Part shown: piece by piece, positions 47,033-56,132 of the stretch
Numbering within the stretch: position 1 is the first letter of the stretch
How the letters are laid out: every line of letters starts with the position of its first letter
Origin: Luteibacter aegosomaticola
GTDB lineage: Bacteria > Pseudomonadota > Gammaproteobacteria > Xanthomonadales > Rhodanobacteraceae
Reading direction: 5' to 3'
DNA length: 64,000 bases
NCBI RefSeq assembly: GCF_023078475.1
Contig: NZ_CP095741.1
Coordinates: 3,410,001 to 3,474,000, forward strand
Translations under genes and position numbers: made by a program
The notes under the pieces: model-generated
Told to the model about the DNA's origin: nothing
The model's input: the letters and a program-made list of their open reading frames with translations, nothing else
Database searches by the model: none

Positions 47033-47827
47033 ATGATCGTCACCCTTTCGCTGGTCGCTATCTTCTTCTACCTGTCTGCTGCCGGCGTGCTCGCCCGGCC
47101 GCTGGTCACGGGTGGGCAACCGTTGGCGCGCTGGGGCATGGCCCTCGCCCTGGTGGCCGCTGCCACGCACGCCGGCGCCCTGCTCGGCGCGCACCGCGGC
47201 ACGCTGGACCTGCACTTCTTCGCCGCCCTCTCCCTGGTGGCATGGATCGCCTCGGCGCTTACCCTGGCGGTGAACGTCTCACGGCCGGTCGCGGGCCTGG
47301 GCATCCTTATCTTCCCGCTCTCGGCGGCATTCCTGGCCATCGACGCCTTCCTCGCCCCGCGCACCGCGCCCATGGCGATGAGCTGGCAGATCGAGATGCA
47401 CGTAACCATCGCGGTGTTCGCGTTTGGCTTCCTCTCGCTGGCCGCGGCACTTTCCATCCTGCTGGCCATCCAGGAACGCGCCCTGCGGCGCAGCCGCTTC
47501 GGCCACTGGGTTCGCGCCCTGCCCCCGCTCACGCTCACCGAAGTGCTGCTGTTCCGCCTGATCGCCGTGGGCTTCGTCTTGCTGACGCTCACCCTGATCA
47601 CCGGCGCCCTGTTCGTGGGTGATCTGTTCAGCCAGCATCTCGTCCACAAGACGGTGCTGTCGATCGTGGCCTGGGTGATGTTCGGTGTGCTGCTGTGGGG
47701 CCGCTGGCGTTACGGGTGGCGCGGGATCCGTGCGGTGAACCTGACGCTCGCCGCCATGGCGATCCTGCTGCTGGCATTCTTCGGCACCAAGCTGGTGCTC
47801 GAGCTGATCCTGCATCGCACGGCCTGA
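47033..47827 (+). CDS. ypjD: YpjD/CcsA-family inner-membrane protein (cytochrome c assembly-like)
   Basis: 264 residues with eight predicted membrane helices. Family member of the CcsA/CcmC heme-handling group, in the short YpjD version commonly encoded opposite ffh, as here. Histidines within helices (ATHAG near residue 46, EMHVTIAV near 122, LVHKTVLS near 203) are those expected to bind heme. E. coli YpjD function is not settled; a role linked to heme or divalent cation export has been proposed. Confidence 0.85.
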   Translation: MIVTLSLVAIFFYLSAAGVLARPLVTGGQPLARWGMALALVAAATHAGALLGAHRGTLDLHFFAALSLVAWIASALTLAVNVSRPVAGLGILIFPLSAAFLAIDAFLAPRTAPMAMSWQIEMHVTIAVFAFGFLSLAAALSILLAIQERALRRSRFGHWVRALPPLTLTEVLLFRLIAVGFVLLTLTLITGALFVGDLFSQHLVHKTVLSIVAWVMFGVLLWGRWRYGWRGIRAVNLTLAAMAILLLAFFGTKLVLELILHRTA

Positions 47828-47854
47828 CGTTACGGCGTCACCGCTTCGTTGGCT

Positions 47855-47875
47855 TATCGCGCGCAAGCGCGCGAT
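47855..47875. repeat. Degenerate type B REP half
   Basis: ATCGCGCGCAAGCGCGC matches the inner part of type B but lacks its GTAG end; it abuts the radA stop codon. Confidence 0.6.
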
Positions 47876-49267
47876 TCACTCCCGCGATGCGTCGATCGCT
47901 TGCGAAAGGCGTTCCACGGGAATGACTTCCATATCGCCGACACGGCCACGCTTCGGCGCGTTGGCCGCCGGAACCACGGCACGCCGGAAACCGTGCGTAG
48001 CCGCTTCCTTAAGGCGCTCTTCGCCATTCGGCACGGGGCGGATCTCACCGGAGAGGCCGACTTCGCCGAAGGCGATGGTCTTCTCGGGCAGCGGGCGATC
48101 ACGCAGGCTCGATAGCACGGCCATCAGCACCGGCACGTCGGAAGCGGTTTCCTGCACGCGAATACCGCCCACCACGTTGACGAAGACGTCCTGATCGTAA
48201 GCGGCCACGCCGCCATGCCGGTGCAGTACTGCCAGCAGCATGGCGAGACGGTTCTGCTCCAGGCCCAGCACCACGCGGCGCGGATTGCCCAGCGACGACT
48301 GATCGACCAGCGCCTGCACTTCCACCAGCAGCGGGCGCGTACCTTCGCGCGTGACCATCACCGCACTGCCCGGGGTCGGACCGGCATGGGCGGAGAGGAA
48401 GATCGCCGACGGGTTGGGCACTTCACGCAGGCCCTTCTCCGACATGGCGAACACGCCCAGCTCGTTCACCGCGCCGAAGCGGTTCTTGAAAGCACGCAGT
48501 ACGCGGAAACGACTGCCGGATTCGCCTTCGAAATACAGCACGGCATCGACCATGTGCTCGAGCACGCGCGGGCCAGCGATACCGCCCTCCTTGGTCACGT
48601 GACCCACGAGGAATACGGAGGTACCGGTTTCCTTGGCGAAGCGGGTCAGCTTGGCGGCCGATTCGCGCACCTGGCTCACCGAGCCTGGTGCCGCCGTAAG
48701 CATCTCGGTCCAGATCGTCTGGATGGAATCGATGACGAGGACACGCGGACGCGCCGCGGCGGCCTGCTCCAGGATGCGCTCGATACAGGTCTCCGCGAGC
48801 GCATGCAGCGGCGCCAGCGGCAGGTCCAAGCGCTGCGCACGGCCAGCCACCTGGGCCAGCGATTCTTCGCCCGTGACATACAGGCTCGGCAGCGTGACGC
48901 CGAGCGTCCCAAGCATTTGCAGCAGCAGCGTGGATTTGCCGATGCCGGGGTCGCCACCGATCAGCACCACGGACCCATCGACGAGACCACCGCCTAGCAC
49001 GCGATCCAGCTCACTGATGCCGGTGTTCGTGCGCGCTTCGGCCGTCAGCAGGACTTCGGTGAGCGGTGTGATCTGCGGCGCGCCTGCCGCCCCACCGGCA
49101 TAGCCGCCACGCCGCGCACCCGCGGTGGCCACGGCATTGGGCTTGGCCGGCTGGACCACGAATTCGGAGAGCACGTTCCATTCGCCGCATTCGGCGCACT
49201 GGCCCTGCCATTTGCTGTGTTCGGCGCCGCACTGGGTGCAGACGTAGGCGGTCTTGGCCTTGGCCAT
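47876..49267 (-). CDS. radA: DNA repair protein RadA (Sms)
   Basis: 463 residues. N-terminal zinc finger CTQCGAEHSKWQGQCAECGEW, RecA-like ATPase with Walker A GGDPGIGKST, the RadA-specific KNRFG motif, and a C-terminal Lon-like domain (LPEKTIAFGEVGLSGEIRPV). RadA is a hexameric helicase that extends recombination intermediates. Lies about 70 bases after alr on the same strand. Confidence 0.97.
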   Translation of the reverse strand: MAKAKTAYVCTQCGAEHSKWQGQCAECGEWNVLSEFVVQPAKPNAVATAGARRGGYAGGAAGAPQITPLTEVLLTAEARTNTGISELDRVLGGGLVDGSVVLIGGDPGIGKSTLLLQMLGTLGVTLPSLYVTGEESLAQVAGRAQRLDLPLAPLHALAETCIERILEQAAAARPRVLVIDSIQTIWTEMLTAAPGSVSQVRESAAKLTRFAKETGTSVFLVGHVTKEGGIAGPRVLEHMVDAVLYFEGESGSRFRVLRAFKNRFGAVNELGVFAMSEKGLREVPNPSAIFLSAHAGPTPGSAVMVTREGTRPLLVEVQALVDQSSLGNPRRVVLGLEQNRLAMLLAVLHRHGGVAAYDQDVFVNVVGGIRVQETASDVPVLMAVLSSLRDRPLPEKTIAFGEVGLSGEIRPVPNGEERLKEAATHGFRRAVVPAANAPKRGRVGDMEVIPVERLSQAIDASRE

Positions 49268-49337
49268 GGTGTTCGGTATTCCTCAAAAGCAGGCGGGCTA
49301 TATAACGCACCCGCGTCGCACGGGGCGATACCGGGCG

Positions 49338-50426
49338 TCAGCCCTCGTCTTCCACGAAGAGTACGCGACGAGTCATGCCACAGGTGAGGTCGTACGAGAT
49401 CGTCCCCGCGGCGGCCGCCACCGTTTCCACGGGCAGGCCTTCGCCCCACAGGGTGACGCGGTCGCCGACACGGGCATCCGGGACGCCGCGCAGATCGAGC
49501 GTGATCAGGTCCATCGAGACACGGCCGACCAGCGGCGCGAGCTTGCCATTGACCAGCACCGGCGTGCCCTGCGCCGCACTGCGCGGGTAGCCGTCGCCAT
49601 AACCGATCGCCGCGACGCCCACCGCCATGTCTTCGGGGCAGGCGTAGGTGCCGTTGTAACCGACGCGTTCGCCCTTCGCGAGGTGATTGATCGCCACCAG
49701 GCGGGTCGCCAGCGTCATCGCAGGGTGGAAGCCGAAGTCGGCGCCGCTACGGCCTTCCACGACCGACAGGCCATACAGCAGGCCACCGGTGCGAACCCAA
49801 TCGCCGCGCGCATCGGGCCAGCCAAGTACGGCAGCGGAGTTGGAAAGCGCGCGCGGGCCGTCCAGGCCCGCAGTGGCGTCGCGGAAGCGCTGGATCTGGG
49901 CAGCGGTGTCGTGCCCTTCGAACTCTTCGGATGACGCGAAATGAGTCATGAGGCCGACTTCAGGCGCTATCGCCGGCATGGCCTTCAGTAGCGCGTGCAC
50001 CTCACGGGCACGATCCGGAGCGAATCCCAGTCGATGCATGCCGGTATCGACCTTGATCCATGCGGTGAGCGGCCCGCGCGACGGATCCGCTTTCGCCAGC
50101 CATGGCAGTTGGGCGTCATGGTGGATCAACGCCTCCAGTTTCAGGCGCTGCATTTCCGCGATATCGGCCGGCGTATCCGGGCCGGAAAGCACGACGATCC
50201 GCTGCTTGTGCCCCGCCGCACGCAAACGCAGGCCATCGGCAATGGCGGCAACGGCAAAGGCTTCGGCCTCCGCATCCAGTGCCCGGGCCACGCGCTCGAG
50301 GCCGTGGCCATAGGCATCGGCCTTCACCACGGCCATGACGCGCGCGCCGGTGGCCAGCGCGCGGACGCGAGCCAGGTTATGGCGCAAGGCACCGAGATGG
50401 ATGGTGGCGACGGTGGTACGGCTCAT
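49338..50426 (-). CDS. alr: Alanine racemase
   Basis: 362 residues, PLP-dependent; supplies D-alanine for peptidoglycan. Lys35 in AVVKADAYGHG is the Schiff-base lysine, and GYNGTYACPEDMAVGVAAIGYGDGYPR carries the catalytic Tyr region. The length is normal. Whether it is the constitutive Alr or the catabolic DadX cannot be told; there is no dadA neighbour, which favours Alr. Confidence 0.94.
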   Translation of the reverse strand: MSRTTVATIHLGALRHNLARVRALATGARVMAVVKADAYGHGLERVARALDAEAEAFAVAAIADGLRLRAAGHKQRIVVLSGPDTPADIAEMQRLKLEALIHHDAQLPWLAKADPSRGPLTAWIKVDTGMHRLGFAPDRAREVHALLKAMPAIAPEVGLMTHFASSEEFEGHDTAAQIQRFRDATAGLDGPRALSNSAAVLGWPDARGDWVRTGGLLYGLSVVEGRSGADFGFHPAMTLATRLVAINHLAKGERVGYNGTYACPEDMAVGVAAIGYGDGYPRSAAQGTPVLVNGKLAPLVGRVSMDLITLDLRGVPDARVGDRVTLWGEGLPVETVAAAAGTISYDLTCGMTRRVLFVEDEG

Positions 50427-50530
50427 GGATCGAAAGGGGCCACGCTAGCGGAGAAGACCACCCAGTCTAGCCGCATCCACCGGGCAACCGTGTGGCAGGG
50501 GTGTGGCGACCCAGGGCGTAAAAGCTTCTG

Positions 50531-50594
50531 TAGGAGCGCGCTTGCACGCGATGGGGCTTGCCGCCAGCCCCTACCGCGCGCAAGCGTGCTCCTG
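50531..50594. repeat. Type B REP pair between alr and CsgG/SH3 lipoprotein genes
   Basis: GTAGGAGCGCGCTTGCACGC faces an imperfect partner ending GTGCTCCTGCC, in which CTAC has become CTGC. It follows the stop of the CsgG/SH3 lipoprotein gene on the minus strand by nine bases. Confidence 0.88.
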
Positions 50595-50603
50595 CCACAG
50601 CGG

Positions 50604-51572
50604 CTATTTAGCCAGGTCGAAGTTCTCCGACGACAACCAGCCACGGTTGCCGTGCTCGTCCTCCACCTCCCAGTTCACGCCCATCTTGTCACCCGTGGGG
50701 TACACCGCCATGCCGGGGTCGAGCTTGCGCACGGCCTTCGACTTCGCGTCGGCGCTCGCGCGCAGCGTACTCGGCTTGTTGACCGTGCCGGACTGACGGC
50801 TGTTTGCGGCAGACGCGTTACCGGGCAGCCCGCCAAGCTCATCGACGAGCTTGGTGTACGCATCGAGGTAAGCCGCGGTGATGACCTGCCCCTGGGCGGT
50901 ATTCGCATAGGCTCCCACGGCCGCCTTGCCACTCGTCTCGGAGCCCCACAGGCCACCCGACGCGCCAAAGCCGAGGTCGTTCTTCTCACCGTGGCCCTCG
51001 GCCAGCGCGACCTGCTCGGAGGAGCGGACGTCAGTCACGGTGAGCACCACATCGGCGGTTTTGGAGTTGAGCGAAACACCACTGGCCAGCCGCCCTGCCG
51101 TGCCGCCGATAAGGCCACCCACAAAGCCACTCAGGGACGCACCGCCTGCATCGCGGTTGCTCGATACGAGGTCGGGCACCATCACGTAATCCGCTGCCTT
51201 GACCTGACCCTTGCCCACGTTGGAGCCACCACGAAGTTCACCGCCTGCGGCAAGCTCGCGCTCGCGCATCGCGGCGCCCATGCCCATGCTGCGATCGACC
51301 AGCGTGAAGCAACCCGACTTCTGGACAAACACCTTGATGAGCTTGGTCGGCGACGGCAGTTGCTGCTGCGTCCACCAGTGCGTACCGCCATCGGGTTCGA
51401 TCACCGAGATGCTGCCCAGCTTCCGGGCACACTTCGGAATGGCCTGCACTTTCGCTTCGTGCTCGCGCTGCGATTTGGTAACGAGCGGATTGGTGGCACT
51501 GCACGCGGAGAGCGCGAACGTCGTGCCCATGGCTGCCACGACGATGGCAACACGCTTTTTGAGGAGTTCCAT
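50604..51572 (-). CDS. CsgG-like lipoprotein with C-terminal SH3-type domain
   Basis: 322 residues. A lipoprotein signal ends in LSACSA (Cys24). Residues ~45-235 resemble the CsgG/curli-type assembly fold (SISVIEPDGG, KVFVQKSGCFTLVDRS, AADYVMVPDLVSS, LNSKTADVVLTVTDVRSSEQVALAEG), without the membrane barrel signature being certain. Residues ~265-320 form a bacterial SH3 domain (STLRASADAKSKAVRKLDPGM). Together this suggests an envelope protein attached to the outer membrane and possibly touching peptidoglycan. No curli genes nearby. Role unknown. Confidence 0.75.
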   Translation of the reverse strand: MELLKKRVAIVVAAMGTTFALSACSATNPLVTKSQREHEAKVQAIPKCARKLGSISVIEPDGGTHWWTQQQLPSPTKLIKVFVQKSGCFTLVDRSMGMGAAMRERELAAGGELRGGSNVGKGQVKAADYVMVPDLVSSNRDAGGASLSGFVGGLIGGTAGRLASGVSLNSKTADVVLTVTDVRSSEQVALAEGHGEKNDLGFGASGGLWGSETSGKAAVGAYANTAQGQVITAAYLDAYTKLVDELGGLPGNASAANSRQSGTVNKPSTLRASADAKSKAVRKLDPGMAVYPTGDKMGVNWEVEDEHGNRGWLSSENFDLAK

Positions 51573-51728
51573 GAGGGGTCCCTGTCCTTGCGCGCCCGGA
51601 AGAAGAAACCTGCCCGGGCTTCGGGCGCGTGGACGGACAGGCTGTCGCGAGACCGGGAAATGCTATCGGTCAGTGCGCAGGGATGGATCTAGGACAACTC
51701 CTAAAAGCGCGTGCGAATTACCCACTCT

Positions 51729-51754
51729 GCGTTGTCAGTGATCGCTGACAACGC
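51729..51754. repeat. Perfect 10-base-pair palindrome
   Basis: GCGTTGTCAG and CTGACAACGC are perfect partners around TGATCG. It lies about 157 bases upstream of the CsgG/SH3 lipoprotein start and about 60 bases past the stop of the SGNH hydrolase gene. A dimeric regulator's operator or a T-less terminator are the options. Confidence 0.6.
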
Positions 51755-51763
51755 GAAGTGTTC

Positions 51764-51816
51764 TGTAGGCGTTGGCCGCTGCTTCGAACGGGGATCGCGC
51801 GCAAGCACGCCCCTAC
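51764..51816. repeat. Degenerate type B REP pair
   Basis: The right half ATCGCGCGCAAGCACGCCCC-TAC is good; the left half begins GTAGGCGTTGGCCGC and has drifted. Its last bases provide the TAG stop of the SGNH hydrolase gene on the minus strand. Confidence 0.7.
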
Positions 51817-52577
51817 AACGGCGTGGTTAGCGCGACGTCGATGGCTTTCTGTGCCAGCGGGGCCATGAGTTTGTAGCCGGCGGCGTTCGGGTGCAGTCCG
51901 TCGTCGCTCAGGTCGGCGCGGAGCTGGCCGCTCTTGTCGACCGTAGCGTCGAAGTAGTCGACGAAGCCGAGATGTTCGCGTTTGGTGTAGTCGCGAATCC
52001 AGGCATTGAGCTGGAGGATGTCGGCGGGCGGGCGGCGGTGGCTCGAGGTCGGATCGTTGTAGTTGCTGATCGGCAGCAGGCTCGCGATCACCACGTGAAT
52101 GCCATGAGCCCGAGCCAACTCGGCCATCGACATGAGGTTGTCCTCAATCATCTGCAACGAGGATGGCCCGGTGTTGCCGGCGATATCATTCGTGCCCGCG
52201 AGGATCACCACCACCGTCGGCTTGAGCGCGATCACATCGGCACGAAAGCGCACCAGCATCTGCGGCGTGGTCTGCCCGCTGATGCCACGGTTGATGTAAC
52301 CCTTTCCCGGAAAGAACTCGCCAATCGGCCGGCCCCAGGCATCGGTGATCGAATCCCCCATGAAGACGACACGTTTCTCGCCCGGCTTGAGCGGGGGGTA
52401 CGTCGCATTGTCCTTGGCGTATCGGGCCAGGAGAGGCCAGTCGTTCAGCCGCTGCTCGATATCAGCCTTCTGGTCGGCCGTGGGGTGCTCGGGGAGCACC
52501 TGACGATCGGTGTTGGTGGCAAGGCAGGCGGACGACGCCGCGACCAGAGCCAGTGCGAGCAATGCGTGACGCAGCAT
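51813..52577 (-). CDS. SGNH/GDSL-family hydrolase, exported
   Basis: 254 residues, with a signal peptide (MLRHALLALALVAASSACLA). The residue Cys18 in SSAC may also make a lipobox. Catalytic blocks: block I FMGDSITDAW, block II GISGQTTPQM, block III ILAGTNDIAGN and block V DGLHPNAAGY. The family acts as esterases or acyl hydrolases on lipids, polysaccharides or acetylated sugars. Substrate unknown. The TAG stop is inside a REP. Confidence 0.88.
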   Translation of the reverse strand: MLRHALLALALVAASSACLATNTDRQVLPEHPTADQKADIEQRLNDWPLLARYAKDNATYPPLKPGEKRVVFMGDSITDAWGRPIGEFFPGKGYINRGISGQTTPQMLVRFRADVIALKPTVVVILAGTNDIAGNTGPSSLQMIEDNLMSMAELARAHGIHVVIASLLPISNYNDPTSSHRRPPADILQLNAWIRDYTKREHLGFVDYFDATVDKSGQLRADLSDDGLHPNAAGYKLMAPLAQKAIDVALTTPL

Positions 52578-52679
52578 GAATCCCCTCCTCCCTCAGCCCG
52601 GCTGGGCCGTCGTCGGATACTGGATCAGGAAGGGAGGCCATGCAACGGCCGTACGTCACACCTCGGCTAGGATAGGCCC

Positions 52680-53012
52680 ATGACCCGTGTCCTCTTCCTC
52701 TGTGGCAAGAACCGCCTGCGCAGCCCGACGGCTGAACAGGTATTCGCAGCGTGGCCGGGCGTGGAGACGGACTCGGCCGGTGTAAACCATGATGCGGATT
52801 GCCCGGTCACCATGGAGCACGTGTGCTGGGCGGAGCTCATCGTGGTGATGGAGAAGGCGCACCTGGCCAAACTGCGGAGGGGTTTTCGTGCGGGGCTTGG
52901 CACGGCGAAAGTCGTGTGTGTCGACATTGCAGACGACTATGAGTACATGCAGCCGGAACTGATCGCGCTGCTTGAGAAACGCGTGGGGCCGTATTTGCGG
53001 AGAAAGGTGTAG
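52680..53012 (+). CDS. Low-molecular-weight protein tyrosine phosphatase-like protein
   Basis: 110 residues, shorter than the usual ~150. The N-terminal VLFLCGKNRLRSPTAEQVF carries the C-x5-R loop (Cys8, Arg14) followed by Ser, in a form seen in the small family annotated as putative phosphotyrosine phosphatase. The usual C-terminal DPY motif is altered to DIADDYEYM. Stops on the TAG at the left end of a REP. Activity is uncertain. Confidence 0.75.
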   Translation: MTRVLFLCGKNRLRSPTAEQVFAAWPGVETDSAGVNHDADCPVTMEHVCWAELIVVMEKAHLAKLRRGFRAGLGTAKVVCVDIADDYEYMQPELIALLEKRVGPYLRRKV

Positions 53013-53053
53013 CTGCTCGCTTCGCGGGGATCGCGCGCAAGCGCGCTCCTACA
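53009..53053. repeat. Type B REP pair shared by two convergent stop codons
   Basis: The left end GTAGCTGCTCGCTTCGCG is diverged; the right half ATCGCGCGCAAGCGCGCTCC-TAC is intact. The plus-strand phosphatase gene ends on the left TAG and the minus-strand monooxygenase ends on the right TAG, so the whole gap between the genes is the REP. Confidence 0.85.
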
Positions 53054-54539
53054 GGGGCGGTGCGCTGGTTGGAGGTTGGATCTGTGGCAGCGGGGGCGTG
53101 GTCAGGCAGGGATCGTCGATCGGGTCGCGCAGGAGAACGCGGCAATCCTGTTCGTATCGGTGGCTGACGCGCCAGGGGCCGCTACGACCCTGGCGCGGCA
53201 ATGTCGCCGCGCCACGCGAGACGTAGCCGGCACGAAGCGCATCCATGATGCTGGCGTCGGTCGCTTCGCCCGGCGGGGCACGCGGAACGACGACGCGAGT
53301 GCCCCGCGCATCCATCCACGCGACAAGGCGGCACACATACTGCGCCGCGAGATCTACCTTCAGGGTCCATGAGGCATTGATGTAGCCGAACAACACGGCC
53401 ACGTTCGGAATGCCTTCGAGCAGCACCCCCTTGTACGTCATTAACTTGCCTGGTTCCCGCACTTCACCGTCCACATCGAGGGACATTCCGCCAAGCACCT
53501 GAAGTTCGAAGCCGGTGGCGCAGATCACGATATCGGCGTCGATCGATGCGCCCGAGGCCAGCCGCACACCCGTAGGCGTAAACGTCGCGATGGTATCGGT
53601 CCGCACCGACGCCCTGCCCGCGCGAAGGGTATCGAAGAGATCTTGATCAGGCACCACGCAGAGACGCTGCCGCCACGGATCATACGACGGGGTGAAATCA
53701 GTGATTGAGGCCGAACCCGCGAGTCGGCGGCGAACATCCGCGAGCAACAGTGACTGCATCCGCTTTGGCCAGCGCAGCGCGGCGCGGTAGAGCAAACGTT
53801 GCAAGGCAATGTTCCTGCGTCGGGCCAATCGATAAACCCAACGCGCCGGCAACATATGCAGCAGCACCGCGGAAATCGCGTCATGCGACGGCACCGAAAG
53901 CACGTAGCCCGGCGACCGCTGGAGCATGGTGACATGCGCCGCCTTCGCAGCCAGCGCGGGCACGAGGGTGATAGCCGTCGCCCCACTGCCAATCACAACG
54001 ATCTGCTTTCCTTCCCATGCGAGATCCACCGGCCATTGCTGGGGATGGACGAGGCGCCCCTGGAAATTCGCCATACCGGGGAATTCAGGAAGATAGCCTT
54101 GCTCGTAGGCGTAGTAGCCGGTGCAGCCGACGAGGAACGCGGCCGTAAACGTATGTTCGCCCCCAAGCTCATCGACCGCTGTTACCGTCCAACGCGCCGC
54201 CACGCTCGACCACGAAGCGTGCGTCGTACGCAGGCCGTATCGAATGAGTCGCTCAATGCCATGGACTGCCGCGGTGTCGCGGATGTACTGGAGGATCGCC
54301 TCGCCATCCGCCAGCACTTTGAGCTCGTTCCACGGCCGGAAGCCGAACCCGAACGTGAACATATCGGAATCGGAGCGGACGCCCGGGTAGCGGAAGAGAT
54401 CCCAGGTGCCACCCATGGCCTGGCGTCGCTCGAGAATACCCACGCGCTTGCCCGGGCAAGCCATGGCGAGCCGGCAGGCCATACCCACGCCGGAGAGCCC
54501 GGCGCCGATGATCAGTACATCGTAGTGGTCGCTGGCCAT
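53049..54539 (-). CDS. Flavin-containing monooxygenase, Baeyer-Villiger type
   Basis: 496 residues from ATG 54539. FAD-binding GAGLSGVGMACRL near residue 14, a GGTWDLFRYPGVRSDSD segment, the Baeyer-Villiger fingerprint F-x-G-x3-H-x3-W-P as FQGRLVHPQQWP near residue 161, and NADPH-binding GSGATAITLVPAL. These enzymes insert oxygen next to a ketone or oxidise heteroatoms. The last ~40 residues are Pro-rich and stop in REP sequence, which may mean the original C-terminus was altered by REP insertion. Substrate unknown. Confidence 0.88.
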   Translation of the reverse strand: MASDHYDVLIIGAGLSGVGMACRLAMACPGKRVGILERRQAMGGTWDLFRYPGVRSDSDMFTFGFGFRPWNELKVLADGEAILQYIRDTAAVHGIERLIRYGLRTTHASWSSVAARWTVTAVDELGGEHTFTAAFLVGCTGYYAYEQGYLPEFPGMANFQGRLVHPQQWPVDLAWEGKQIVVIGSGATAITLVPALAAKAAHVTMLQRSPGYVLSVPSHDAISAVLLHMLPARWVYRLARRRNIALQRLLYRAALRWPKRMQSLLLADVRRRLAGSASITDFTPSYDPWRQRLCVVPDQDLFDTLRAGRASVRTDTIATFTPTGVRLASGASIDADIVICATGFELQVLGGMSLDVDGEVREPGKLMTYKGVLLEGIPNVAVLFGYINASWTLKVDLAAQYVCRLVAWMDARGTRVVVPRAPPGEATDASIMDALRAGYVSRGAATLPRQGRSGPWRVSHRYEQDCRVLLRDPIDDPCLTTPPLPQIQPPTSAPPL

Positions 54540-54573
54540 GCGCACCCCCGTCGATACGACGAGGGTACGCCGA

Positions 54574-56004
54574 TCAGTCGAAGGTGCCTACGTAGGAATC
54601 CGGAGCCCAGTTCTCGAACTTGGTGTAGTGGCCCAGGAAGGCCAGCTTCACCGTATCGGTGGGGCCGTTACGCTGCTTGCCGATGATGATTTCGGCCAGG
54701 CCCTTATCCGGCGATTCCTTGTTGTAGTAGTCATCGCGGTAGATGAACATGATGACGTCGGCATCCTGCTCGATAGCGCCGGATTCGCGAAGGTCGGACA
54801 TCATCGGGCGCTTGTCGGCACGCTGTTCCAGCGAGCGGTTGAGCTGGGAAAGCGCAATCACGGGCACGTTCAGTTCTTTCGCGAGTGCCTTCAGGCCACG
54901 CGAGATTTCCGAGATTTCCGTGGCGCGGTTTTCGCTGTGACCCGGGATCTGCATGAGCTGGAGGTAGTCGATCACGATCAGGCCCAGGCCGTGTTCACGC
55001 TGCAGGCGACGCGAGCGCGAGCGCATTTCCACCGGCGACATGGCGGGCGTGTCGTCGATGAAGATCTTGGCGTCGGAAAGCATGGTGATGGCCGACGTCA
55101 CACGCGGCCAGTCTTCTTCGGCGAGGTCGCCGTTGCGCAGATGCTGCGCATGGATGCGGCCCAGCGAAGAAATCAGACGGAACGCCAGCTGCGACGCGGA
55201 CATTTCCATCGAGAACACCGCCACCGCCTTCTTCGAGCGCATCGCCGCGGCTTCGGCCAGGTTCAGCGCGAACGCCGTTTTACCCATCGAGGGGCGCGCG
55301 GCGACGATGATCAGGTCGGACGGCTGCAGGCCTGCGGTGAGCTCATCGAGATCGGTAAAGCCCGTCGACAAACCGGTGAGCTGGCCACGATTCTCATAGC
55401 GCTCGGTGAGCTGGCGGAACGCATCGCTCACGGCCTCGCGCATCGAAACGATATCTTTCTTGCCGCGCGCACCGGATTCCGCGATGCGGAACACGCGCTG
55501 CTCGGCCAGCTCCATCACTTCCTGGACGCTCTTGCCTTCGGGACGGAAGCCGTCTTCGGTGATCGCCGTACCGGCATCGATCAGCTTGCGCAGCACCGAC
55601 TTCTCGCGAACGATATCGCCATAGGCCGCGATGTTCGCCGCACTTGGCGTCGAATTCGCGAGCTCGAGCAGATAGGCGGGCCCGCCCATCATTTCGTCCA
55701 TATCATTCGACTGGAACCACTCGCCGAGCGTAATCGCGTCGCAAGGCATGCCCTTGCCCGCCAGCTCATTGATGGCGCGCCAGATCATCCGGTGATCCTT
55801 GCGGTAAAAGTCCTCGTCGGTGAGCTTGTCGGCCACCTTGTCCAGCGAATCCGGCGAGAGCATCAGGCCACCCAGCACCGCCTGTTCCGCCTCGATGGAA
55901 TTAGGCGGTACGCGAAGGGCATCGATAGCGGAAGGCTCACGGCGGCGACGTTCGCCGCGCTCACCGCGTTCACCGCGGTTACCGCGCTCGGGATTGAAGG
56001 ACAT
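54574..56004 (-). CDS. dnaB: Replicative DNA helicase DnaB
   Basis: 476 residues. N-terminal domain starts with VPPNSIEAEQAVLGGLMLS; Walker A is ARPSMGKTAFALN; VIDYLQLM and SQLNRSLEQR are typical of the RecA-like motor. A peculiarity is the extra N-terminal stretch with RGERGERGERRRRE, encoded by 9-base tandem repeats at about 55955-55985. Hexameric replicative helicase. Located downstream of rplI-rpsR-rpsF in broader order, as in many proteobacteria, here with a barrel gene in between. Confidence 0.97.
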   Translation of the reverse strand: MSFNPERGNRGERGERGERRRREPSAIDALRVPPNSIEAEQAVLGGLMLSPDSLDKVADKLTDEDFYRKDHRMIWRAINELAGKGMPCDAITLGEWFQSNDMDEMMGGPAYLLELANSTPSAANIAAYGDIVREKSVLRKLIDAGTAITEDGFRPEGKSVQEVMELAEQRVFRIAESGARGKKDIVSMREAVSDAFRQLTERYENRGQLTGLSTGFTDLDELTAGLQPSDLIIVAARPSMGKTAFALNLAEAAAMRSKKAVAVFSMEMSASQLAFRLISSLGRIHAQHLRNGDLAEEDWPRVTSAITMLSDAKIFIDDTPAMSPVEMRSRSRRLQREHGLGLIVIDYLQLMQIPGHSENRATEISEISRGLKALAKELNVPVIALSQLNRSLEQRADKRPMMSDLRESGAIEQDADVIMFIYRDDYYNKESPDKGLAEIIIGKQRNGPTDTVKLAFLGHYTKFENWAPDSYVGTFD

Positions 56005-56132
56005 GGATTACCTCGTCATGCAGGCGGCACTGACCCGGGCCCGGGTTGCCGTAGGGGGCATGATACGCGCAGGGGTCTCACGCGTTGAGAGGATAAGTCT
56101 GTGGATAACTTGTGGGAAAGCCGCAAGCCGGG

